NCBI RefSeq assembly: GCF_016545825.1
Contig: NC_052619.1
Location: 11,299,501 to 11,363,500, forward strand
Direction of reading: 5' to 3'
Length of the DNA: 64,000 bases
Origin: Eucalyptus grandis
Lineage: Eukaryota > Streptophyta > Magnoliopsida > Myrtales > Myrtaceae
Shown here: in pieces, positions 1-10,600 of the stretch
How positions within the stretch are numbered: the first letter of the stretch is position 1
Layout of the letters: every line of letters starts with the position of its first letter
Translations under genes and position numbers: made by a program
Notes under the pieces: generated by a model
Told to the model about the DNA's origin: nothing
The model's input: the letters and a program-made list of their open reading frames with translations, nothing else
Databases searched by the model: none

Positions 1-735
1 ATTTGAAAAGCACCTCCCTTTCATGTCGTAGGAGATATGTATTTGCTGGAGTAATTGGTCTTGCGCCACTTCTATAAGCTTTTGCTCTCATAAAGTATGC
101 AACTTTTGGGATTGGGACTGTCTTTATCGTTGAGTTCTCGGATTTAAGCAGCATAAATCGAGGCACATTCGTTAGTAAAGGTGGCGGCTTGTTTGGAATG
201 CGTGAAAAATATTTGGGAATGCTATGTATCTGAAATTTGTTATGTTTGACGAGTGCAGTTGTCTTCCTTGTGGCCACATTTATGGCATGTCTTGCATCAA
301 GAGATGGTTAAAGCAAAGGGGGAACTCGGGCAAGGTTTTTACTATACCTTTTGTTTGTAAATGTTTTCTGATTGGTCGGGGCACTCTTATTGCATATGCT
401 TATGCTTATTCTTCTCTCTCCTTTAGTGTCCTCAATGCAACAATAAGTGCAAACTGAAAGATGTGAGGAAACTTTTTGCAACACGCCTTGTGACGGTAGA
501 TGAGGAGTCGCAGAAGGTAGTTTCGATCCCCAAAGCTGTTGACATGCTTAGAAGGATAAAAATGAGCTTACTTGGAATGATAGACTCTTTTGTTTGCAGA
601 AAATCCGATTCCTTGAGGCCAAATGTGCTTCTCTTGAGAAGAAGGTAGAGATGATTGCCAGAAAATTCTAAGTTAGATGATTGTGTTGTAGGGTATGCCT
701 ACTTGTCACTGTTCGTAATTCTCTTAACTTTACCA
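1..735 (+). repeat. Left copy of a direct duplication (mate at 3466-4205)
   Basis: This block matches 3466-4205 base for base apart from scattered substitutions and small indels. It carries an intron and exons 2-4 of an RFWD3-like gene in both places. The window starts inside intron 1 of the left copy, so its exon 1 lies outside. Similarity ends near 735 and 4205, after exon 4. Confidence 0.9.
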
Positions 736-1739
736 AAATGTTCAATTTTCTTACTTGTTCTTTTTTGTTTGGTTTTGAATCTACGAGTTCTATCTTTGGT
801 CGGACAAAAAAAATAATTTAGGGATTTCTTCTTAGGAATTATACCTGGAGTCTCTTAACTATTGGATTAGGCTAATTTGTTTCTGTTTGTTCAATTCTCA
901 TAGTGCAGAACTGCATTTTTCACATTGATATCTACAGGTTGCTGGTTGGCATATGAAAGAGGTTGAATGGAGAAGACAAGAAAAAGAATGGCATGTGCGT
1001 ATTAATGAATTTGAAAAGAGAGAATCCGAGTTGAAGGAGAGACTTGATCGTCTTCAGGAGGTAGGCTTAATCCACATTCACTTTATGATTTCAATTTTTT
1101 TTTTTAGGCATAGACTTTCATTTAGCCTTAGCAGGTATTATGGTTAGTGATGCTTCTCGGGTGACTTGTGAGGTTCTGCTATCTTGCTCCATTGGCATTC
1201 ACTAGTTTTGACGTGATAATTTGCAGGTACATCCATAGTTAGAGTTTCAAAATAATTTCTATTAGCTCTGCCCATATTTCTACTATGTGATTCTAGGAGT
1301 ATTGAGGTTTCGAGCTATTCTAATTTCTTGGTTATCATTTGATGACACTTTTAAGTGCTTTTATTATGTTATTTTTCTGCAAGGATGCTTGTGGTGTTGT
1401 TGACGTCCTTTGCACAATTTTTCAGAATCTTTGTTGCTATTTAGCTGTAGCATCAGCAGTGCCACTAAGTGAAGCATTGCAAAAATGATAATGTATTTCC
1501 TATGTTAAGAAATCCAGAATCTTACACAACCTTATAGGTTATACTGAAGTTTTGCTTTGGTTTTTTATTTGTCGGCTCTATAGAGGACAAATGATCTAGA
1601 GCGCTTCTATGAAGTTTCGAAGAGCAGCCAGTTTGGATCTACTAAAGCTAATGCAGTACAGCAAAGACAATATACATCAGGTATAAATGAAAATGCTTCG
1701 CATTTGAGAAGTTTTCTAGCTCCAGGAAAAGTACTCTGA
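259..1739 (+). pseudogene. RFWD3-like RING E3 ubiquitin ligase, 3'-truncated copy A
   Basis: Exons read cleanly: 259-334, 427-516, 600-644, 938-1060 and about 1584-1739, all with GT/AG borders and matching phases. The peptide has the second half of a RING finger (CLPCGHIYGMSCIKRWL, then CPQCN), followed by KDVRKLFATRLVTVDEE and a charged coiled coil (KKVAGWHMKEVEWRRQEKE) as in plant RFWD3-like ligases. Such proteins ubiquitinate nuclear DNA-repair or splicing partners and end in WD40 repeats. Here the last exon runs into TGA at 1737 and no WD40 sequence follows before copy B begins. Exon 1 with CPIC lies outside the window. The exons seen have no internal lesion, so this may be a partial gene left by duplication. 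Family assignment is from remembered motifs and is fairly sure; the loss of function is inferred from the missing domain. Confidence 0.72.
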
Positions 1740-2009
1740 TGACTTATATCCTGTAAGTCATGAAGGGGGATTTAGAATTCCTAGTGGAGAATCTAGCAAT
1801 TTTGTAACACAAGTTTAGTTTCATACATTCATTTTGGCTTTGTTTTGTGCTCAAGGTTGGATACGTGCTTTTGGATTGCATATGTAGATAAACAAATTTA
1901 CTTAAAGTGGACTTCCAATGTGGTAATTGTGAGGATAAGAACTAGTCGCTTGTGTAGACTGAAAAGGCAGTCCTTTCGCGTGCTAACTTGCTATTGAATC
2001 AAAAGATTG
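1740..2009. other. Unassigned junction between the two RFWD3-like copies
   Basis: No gene is recognised. The first 80 bases may be relic coding sequence that followed exon 6 of copy A. The rest is AT-rich spacer up to the purine repeats. Confidence 0.4.
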
Positions 2010-2215
2010 ACCCTAGAGAGAGAGAGAGGGAGAGAGAGAGAGAGAGGTTAAGAGGATCAAATTAGATGTAAACTGAAATCGAATGAGAGGAGGGAGGGAG
2101 GGAGGGTGAGAGAGGTTAAGAAGATCAAATAAGATGTAAACTAGAATCAAATGAGAGGAGGGAGGTAAGGAGAGAGAGAGAGAAGTGAAGAGGACCAAAT
2201 TAGATGTAACCTAGA
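2010..2215 (+). repeat. GA microsatellite with three 68-70 bp tandem units
   Basis: Runs of GA and GGGA separate three copies of a unit that begins GTTAAGAGGATCAAATTAGA (2047, 2115, 2185). Spacing is 68 then 70 bases. It sits just before the first ATG of copy B, where a 5' UTR would be expected. Confidence 0.9.
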
Positions 2216-2261
2216 ATCGAAGCGGCGGACGAAGCAGCGGCGGGGCGCCGGAGACAAAGCC

Positions 2262-3300
2262 ATGGACGAAAGCTGTGGCGTTACTCCGAGACGCGGATTT
2301 CGCCCGTCTCGATGCCGAGTACGCACCGAAGACGAAGGAGGAGACAACGAGGGGGACGGGACGGGGACGGGGTTGAGTACATCCTTGTAGAAGATTCGTA
2401 GACGGTTGGCACTAGCGACGGCGGCGGCGATGACGGTGCCTCGGCTTTGGCTCGAGCGGGATTGGGCGAAGGAGTGAAATTGAGGGTTGAACGGCTGGGA
2501 GGAGGAGATGGAGGAGGAGGAGGAGGCAAAGCCATGGACGAAAGTTGGGCGTTACTCCGAGATGCAGGATTCCTGCCCCGTCTCGATGCCGGAGTACGCA
2601 CCGAAGACGAAGGAGGAGACGACGAGGGAGACGGGGATGAGGTTGAGTACATCCTTGTAGAAGATTCGTAGACGGTTGGCGTTGGCAACGGCGGCGGCGA
2701 TGAGGGTGCCTCGGCTTTGGCTCGAGCGGGATTGGGCGAAGAAGGAGTGGAATTGAGGGTTGAGCGGCTGGGAGGAGGAGATGGAGGAGGAGGAGGAGGC
2801 GAAGCCATGGACGAAAGCTACAGGGCGTTACTCCGAGACATGGGATTCCTACCCCGTCTTCGGTGCGCACTGCCCCGTCTCGATGCCGAAGTACGCACCG
2901 AAGACGAAGGAGGAGACGACGAGGGGGACGGGGACGGGGTTGATTATATCCTTGTAGAAGATCCGCAGACGGTTGGCGCTGGCGACGGCGGCGGCAATGA
3001 GGGTGCCTCGGCTTCGGCTCGAGCAGATTAGGCGAAGAAGAAGTGGAATCGACGGTTGAACACCGGAAGGAGGAGATGGAGGAGGAGACGAAGGAGGAGA
3101 CGACGAGGGGGACGAGGACGGGGTTGAGTACATCCTTATAGAAGATTCGCACGGGGTTGGCGCTAGCGACAGCGGCAGCGATGAGGGTGCCTTGGCTTCG
3201 GCTCGAGCGGGATTGGGCGAAGAAGAAGTGGAATCGAGGGTTGAACGGCTGGGAGGAGGAGATGGAGGAGGAGGAGGAGGAGGAGAGGCGTGTTCTTCTT
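2262..3300 (+). repeat. 272-bp tandem repeat of the acidic first exon
   Basis: Units start at the ATGGACGAAAG motif at 2262, 2534 and 2807 (spacing 272 and 273), with a fourth partial unit from about 3060. Each encodes MDES..ALLRD, then an acidic stretch (RTEDEGGDDEGDGD), then EYILVED and a Gly-rich GGGDGGGGGG tail. Units 1 and 2 end at TAG where unit 3 has CAG (EDPQTV), the change expected from C-to-T mutation. The Gly/Glu-rich reading makes long Pro/Ser-rich open frames on the other strand, which are not genes. Confidence 0.85.
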
Positions 3301-4096
3301 TGGGTAGATTTGGGGCTGATTCTGAGGGGAGCCAGTGTAGTCGAGGCGAGATCGACGATCTCTTTTTGCCCTATATGCATGAAAGCTTGGACCGATGACG
3401 GTGATCATCACATCTGGTCAGTTTCTTACGTCCTCACTCTCTCCAGTCTATCAGAACTCAATCACTTGAAAAGCACCTCCCTTTCATGTGGAGATATGTA
3501 TATGCTGGAATAATTGGTCTTGCGCCATTTCTATAAGCTTTTGCTCACATAAAGTAGGCAACTTTTGGGATTGGGACTATCTTTGTCGTTGAGTTCTCGA
3601 ATGTAAGCAGCATAAATCGAGGCACATTCGTTAGTAAATGTGGCGGCTTGTTTGGAATGCATGAAACATTTTTGGGAATGCTATGTATCTGAAATTTGTT
3701 ATGTTTGACGAGTGCAGTTTTCTTCCTTGTGGACACATTTATGGCATGTCTTGCATCAAGAGATGGTTAAAGAAAAAGGGGGACTCAGGCAAGGTTTTTA
3801 CTATCCCTTTTGTTAGTAAATGTTCTCTGATCGGTCAGGGCACTCTTATTGCATATGCTTATGCTTATTCTTCTCTCTCTTAGTGTCCTCAATGCGACGG
3901 TAAGTGCAAACTGAAAGATGTGAGGAAACTTTTTGCAACACGCCTTGTGACCGTATATGAGGAGTTGCAAAAGGTAGTTTCGATCCCCAAAGCTGTTGAC
4001 ATGCTTAGAAGGATAAAAATGAGCTTACTTGGAATGATACTCTTTTGTTTGCAGAAAATCCGATTCCTTGAGGCCAAATGTGCTTCTCTTGAGAAG
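2262..4096 (+). pseudogene. RFWD3-like RING E3 ligase, broken copy B
   Basis: Exon 1 lies in the repeat region and ends near 3416 with CPICMKAWTDDGDHH, the first zinc-ligand pair of the RING. Exons 2-4 are 3718-3793, 3884-3973 and 4055-4096. Lesions visible: the frame from 2807 stops at 3029 after a lost G; an extra T in the T-run near 3366 puts CPIC out of frame with the upstream acidic part; the Cys after the first intron is Phe (TTT at 3719); exon 4 lacks one AAG codon. Nothing corresponding to copy A exons 5-6 or to WD40 repeats follows. It is the downstream member of the duplication and lies 0.6 kb from the end of the minus-strand dehydrogenase gene. Very likely non-functional as read. 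Confidence 0.75.
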
Positions 4097-4205
4097 GTAG
4101 AGATGATTGCCAGAAAATTCTAAGTTAGATGATTGTGTTGTAGGGTATGCCTACTTGTCGTTGTTCATAATTCTCTTAACTTTACCAAAATGTTCAATTT
4201 TCTTA

Positions 4206-4690
4206 CTTATTACAATCTGCAATGTGATCGAACTGTCGTGTAAAATGAATTTTTATTATGTTTGCATTTGCAATTGAACTAGAGAGAAATTTCAGGTCTG
4301 ATAAAATGCGAAGAGAGTGACTCAGAACGAAGCCACAAGTTTGATGCACAGAAACAAATTTTCGGCTTTAAAGGTCTGGCACCTATCGGTCGCAAAGAGG
4401 GCTCCACAAGTACTGAACTGCCAGGTGTTTTTGAACAAACAAAGGTCAAAACCATTGGGCTATAATGCGAAACTGCTTAAGGAGATAATAATACATCAAC
4501 CACTTTGCTGTTTTATACTGGAATAAACAGAAGAATGAGGGGAAAAAAGGAAACCCTTCTTGGGCATACATGTTTGAAGCATTAACCTGAAAGCTAAAAG
4601 TCTGAAAAACCCTGTAGACGCCTAAAGGCATCATAAAAAGTCTCAGACTCTCAGCATTTTGAGCAATGACGTAGCAATTAACAGTCTTCA
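4206..4690. other. Intergenic, 3' flank of the dehydrogenase gene
   Basis: No coding exon is recognised. The minus-strand dehydrogenase stop is at 4691-4693, so its 3' UTR and polyadenylation signals should fall here. Confidence 0.4.
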
Positions 4691-7600
4691 CTATTTACCC
4701 TTGTGCTCATCGATGCCAGAATAATAGTGGCGGAAAACACAAGAGAAGTCCTTGCTTTCATGTCCATCTTTGCATAGCCCCGAGTATCTAGAGAAACAAG
4801 TTGTATTGAAAACAGTATTTTAGCCGAAAAGAATCATCATGAACAACAGTAATCAGACATATAGAAAATCATACAATTTTGCAGTTGTTTTGAAAAACAA
4901 TCCCAAGAATCAAAGTTTTCCTTGAGGCACAACATGAGAATGCTTTCCTTCTTATTATTTTCTGGCAATGGTGAAATTTTTCATCTCAACGACTCATCAA
5001 CTTGTTAATCCATATGTTAGCCACTTATTTTTAACACTGTAGTTGAATTTTAACAAGATAAAATAAATGGAGCGAGTCTAACATGCCCAAAAAAGTACTA
5101 ATCTTTAAAGAAGGAAAATGGTGAAATGAAGTAAAGAACAATGAAATTCTGAGAACCAGCACAAATGGGCAAAGTACTTACATGTCCTGGGCTTGGAATG
5201 TCAATGGGCACTTAACACCAACCTCTTCAGCTGATGATTTCGCAAGATTTAAATCTTTAGCCTGCATCTCAGATAGGAACTCGATGATTTATATTTTTTT
5301 CCAAAAAACTGCACATACACAGAAACAGATCATAAAGAGAACTCCCTCATCATAGAAGATTCTTCTAATTGTTCTAGTGTTTCTTCTCTTTACATTTGGC
5401 TGGTGTAGAGTGTGTCCTACTTTCCAGTCTACAGAAGCTGGGTCATGCCACTAGGCCCAACTGCTCATGCAACTACATGAATAAATGTAATAGCAGAACA
5501 ACTGCAGAGCAATCGGCTGCATATACTTAGTAGAAGCCAGGTAGAATTTAATGATATAATAAGCCGTACAAAGATAGGGACCTTATTAGTCCCTTCACCG
5601 TTCCGGCAGAAGGCTTATGCTATATTTTTAATGGAGAGAGAAGGAAACAAACTATGGAGGGAAATCAATAAATATTGCTTTTTTTTTTATATTGCCTGTT
5701 ATAGATGAAACAAAAGACCTAAACATGCTGGCTTTAAGGAAGCATATTAGAGAATAATAGATTTCACATTAGACCTCTAACAAAGGAATCTAAAATACGG
5801 AGAATGCAGAGAACGACAGATTGCTTCCAGGAGGAAGTAGATAGGGGATTTTGTCACGCATTGGAAGTTTTTATGGAGTTCTATAGCAGATGCTGTCAGA
5901 AGAAAGTTTCCTTTGAACAAGCACCCTTCTGAGTATGATATGCATGCATTATCATCGTAGGAATATCAAAGTGCACACATCACTATCATTCATCATGTGC
6001 GAAGAAAATTTTCCATCAACGTTTTTCTTGCATAAACTCCTATTCCGGATGACTTAAGGTTCTGTTAGCTAGTCCACCATGTTCTGTGTTTCAGACAATG
6101 AAAGCCAGCCTATTCAAGTAACTTTGAGTAAATTAAGAACAACAACGGAAATATGTGCCTGCATATACAGTCAGGTCACACATTCTCAGCTTATAGGCTT
6201 GAGTGAGAAAGAGAGGGCCAGACAACAGGGGAAAGGAAGGTGAGAGAATTCAATGCATTGTGAAGATCCAGATTTTCAAATCCTTTCTTCTTGATCATCA
6301 TTTTGTTTGATGTCATTGTAAGTTGGATAGCTCCTACTAATTGGTAATTACATTGAATATCGAGAGAATATCAACCACAACCCACACAAAAAAGGGTTAA
6401 TGAAACAAGAAACCCTAAACTAGTACATTTGTGATAAAAATATTCCAATTTTTTTTTTTTTTTTTTTACTACCAAAACCCCAAACCAATACACAAAAACC
6501 CTAAACCAACCCATTGTTAGTTTTCATTAAATTGAATAGTACCACAAAAAATCACAAATTGGTACACCTGTGACAAACGAAGGATATAACAAAACCGATA
6601 CACCCATCAACTATCATATGTCATCCAACTCAGAAATTTGACGGTAAAATTTAACGAAAACTAATAGAAGAAAAATTTGTCAGAGATATATCAGTTTTGG
6701 GTTTTTGGCAATCAAAAATTTAGTTTAAGGCAAATTTGTCACAGATGTACCAGTTCAAAAATTTTCATAATATTAACCCAACAAAAAATCTGAAGTGAGA
6801 TAATTTTAGCCAAATGATTAAGTCATAATAAAATGTTTTTGTACAGTATATCCGCAATACTTGCTGAACTTGTATTTTTATGCTAGGCTCCGAACATCCT
6901 CTCTTTCACCTATTCCAAGCTGACTAAATGGATCAACCATCTATCTAATGAACAAGACAAATGTTATAACCAGAGGCATTAGTATGTTGAAAACCAATTG
7001 TCTCTTGATATTTTCCTCACAATCTGATCTCTCCACATTCCCCCAACTAATGAAGAGATCGTGGAAGAATTGCCAAATGAAAATTGTCAATAAGGCAAAA
7101 GGGAGGCAAAGAGCAATAATTTTTGGCCAAGAATTCAGAAGGAAAAATAAAATAAACTCAGTTGCTTTTCCAAAAAAGCAAGTTCGAGTTATTACCATCA
7201 GCTTAGTTGCAAATCCACCTTCATAGTTTCTTGAAGACGGAACACCTTCCATCACTCCAGGAACTGGATTATAAGCATCACTGTCGTGCATAGAAATGCA
7301 GTCACCAGAAGGACGGTCAAAGAAAATTCATAGAATACATGATAAAGAGTTTATGACACCGAATGGAACAGCATACAGGCATTTCATAAAATAATAACTT
7401 TCAGACTATGATACCTATAATTAAATTTAGATGGCTGCATGGAAGCACACTCGAATGAGCCATTTTACTTTCTTAGTTCTAATAAACCACGGACTTCCAC
7501 GTAATATATTTCTACCAAAATTAAGACAGGTTCAATCTCATAATGGCAGAACACTCCAAACTGTAAGGGACCCCATATTATTGCTGGTGGATGTTGAGCA

Positions 7601-10600
7601 AGCTTGTTGGATCGCCCAATTTTAACGTTAATGTTTTCCATTCAGGAGTGGATCTTGGAAATCTGATATACGTACTTCTCAATAGAGATGACCTGTCGCC
7701 CTGTGAGACAGGGTCAGTCTTTCACTTTTTCACTTGATTTTTCTCTTCCCTATCGACCCCCCTCTTCTTTCCTCCTCCTCCTCCTCCTCCTCCTTCCCTT
7801 TTCCTTCCGCCCACCTATACACACCCTACACTCATCGAAATATCCATCATCTGCTTCTCAGTCACACGAGACAACATTTCCGTCTCCTCTTTTCACTTGA
7901 GTGGACAAATTGACCAGCAGACAGCCAAGCAGAGGCAGCAGCTGCTGCCCAGTCTGAACCTAAATACGATGCATAAATGACTACAAGCCTTTTATGATGC
8001 GAAAGTGCTAGAGAAAGAGAAGTCATAATAACCCTACTTGTGCCACAGAAAAGTGACCAATTAGTACCTACTCCAACATCGAGCACTTGAAGAGTTGAAT
8101 ACTCTTGTCAAAACACTTGCAGCAATTCCCAAAGACTGACCAAGAGCAAGTGCCTCAGATACACCAAGCATGCTCACAGCCATGGCTAAGTTGTTGCAGA
8201 TTTTTGCTGCCTAAGATTAAAGGACATTGAAAGTGTTACAAGCAGGCACAGGCTGATGAGAGTAATTGTTGTTAACAATCACTACACATTCAAAATTATG
8301 TACTTCTATTGTCTCTTCAATGTATGTCGTTGTATCGAGGATGTGTGCTAAAACATTAAGAAATTCCAGAAAATAATATCAGTTTAGTCAATGGGACAAT
8401 ATCCGTCAAAATTTTCTGGCATTGAATATTAGAAAAATGTAGTGCATGTCATTAAGAGCCCAAGAAGATGCTTCGCTTGTGTCTTGTTCAATTAGGTTTC
8501 AGTTGTCTTTCATACAATAAGCACTTATCAACCTTTCAGTTTCAGCTATGTCTGAATTATTCCAGAAGACAAGATGGATGTTCTACTTTAATGCAGGATA
8601 GAACTTGGTAAATGCACACTAAGTAGGACACTCCACTAACCATATAAGTAAAAGCAGGACTAAAGCAGCAACCAAGCGAAATTCTGCCTTCAGAGTATTA
8701 CTAGTAATATGTATTTGATAGGAAAGGGAGCCACCATCTCAATCTATTTGTTGATGACAACAAGCTTTAGGTGCATGAGCATCAGTATTCAGCTCATAAG
8801 TGGCAACCTCCTCTTATCAGGCAAATCAAACAACCAATTCCAGCTTTAGCAGTGGCATAACAAAAGCAACAAGGTTTTAAACTTTTTCGAAATGTTTCTC
8901 TCCTTATGCAATCATAAATACTAATTGAGGCTCATATCATCCTTGACCAGTACATGAATTAACACTTTCTAGTAAATGCACACAGATTATGAGTCATCGC
9001 ACCATGATGATGGAACTCACCGAACCATTTCCTGCTCCACCACAATAAATTGTGCTTTTGCCCATGGCGAGGAGCAAAGGCTTTGCTGTAAGATGTTTCT
9101 TCTGATCCACCAACCTGCCAAATGCCATGAAATATAACAAGTAGAACATTCAAGAAAAGCGCATCAGTTAGGATGTCGAGGCAATCGCTTTTCCATAGAT
9201 CCACGTAAAATTCATTAACTATCTTTCCAATCCCTGCTATTTCTATCAGCTGTATTGCTGCATATAGTTTAATTTAGTGCACTAAAATGTAATATCTAAG
9301 ATGGCGTCAGAAGCCAAACTTTGCTTTTCGAATATTAACCAAACTCTCAGCTAGCCAAACTTTACTCTATCAGTAGTGACGTTTTCACCAATTATTCAAG
9401 CTATAAAGAAACCATGGCCAGGACACTGTTTTAAACTTTATAAAGGAGGCACAATTGCTTAAGGGCTTCTGTATCAACTAATCCATTTATTTCAGAGAAA
9501 AATATGATTACAAGGAGATATGATTATCTGATTCCTTTGCAGAGAATTAGCTGTATTGCTGCATATAGTTTCATTTAGTGCACTAAAATGTAATATCTAA
9601 GATGGCGCCAGAAGCCAAACTTTGCTTTTTGAATATTAACCAAACTCTCAGCTAGCCAAACTTTACTCTATCAGTAGTGACGTTTTTCACCAATTATTCA
9701 ATCTATAAAGAAACCATGGCCAGGACACTATTTTAAACTTTATAAAGGAGGCACAATTGCTTAAGAGCTTCTGTATCAACTAATCCATTTGTTTCAGAGA
9801 AAAATATGATTACAAGGAGATATGATTATCTGATTCCTTTGAGGAAATTCTCAGCTTCTTGGAGTGAAATTTTGTCAATAAGACGCCACAAAAGATAATC
9901 TGACATTAGTGAGAATAAAGTAGGTGCTCAAACTTTACCAAAAAAAAACGTAGGTGCTCAAACAATTATTATGGTCATGAAGGTTCTTTACTGAAATCAA
10001 AGCATGAGCAGCTATGGATAAATATTTCCATCAATTAATGTTTATCGAAACAGGGTTACATGCATGAATCAGAATAAATACCAACTGAGAGATTCAAAGA
10101 GTACTTTTAAAAGCAAGTCCATACTCTGAAGCTATTATAATCATATCAGAATCTATCGACTGCACAAATCGAGCATACCATGAACGTTAGTGAGCCAGCT
10201 TCAGCAGCAAGAACACCTCCAGAAACCGGTGCATCCAGCATCATAGGAACTCCACCTCCATCTATTTATTTACAAAACATATAAGCTTGTACAGCATATC
10301 CATATAACACAAGGAAAAAAAACAAAACTAGAAAATTCTTCTGGGACCAAAGATGATGTAAAAGGCAATAAAAGAATATGTATGACTTATATACATCTTC
10401 TGTTTTTCAATATGAGGTATGTACTCGCCCTCGCCCTGCATCAAACAATCTAAGTATTCCAAGTCTGAGATTCCTTATCTACTTAATACAGCAATTAAAA
10501 AGGGTGTCCAAGTGCACAAGGCTTCCAGCACTGTGGGAATCTAGGAGGGGTTGATAATCCTGATGGAACATTACAAGCTCAAGTCTCATTTTAACAAATA

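Noticed and set aside
2281..3411. Long Pro/Ser/Arg-rich open frames on the minus strand
   Set aside because: They are the antisense of the GC-rich acidic repeat units on the plus strand; composition alone keeps them open.
6405..6520. Telomere-like AAACCCTAAAC motifs
   Set aside because: The motifs are isolated and imperfect, inside an inverted-repeat element, not a tandem TTTAGGG array.
6941..7291. 116-residue minus-strand frame
   Set aside because: Only its first 28 residues ([16 protein letters not shown]) are real; they are exon 8 of the dehydrogenase, and the rest is read-through into the intron.
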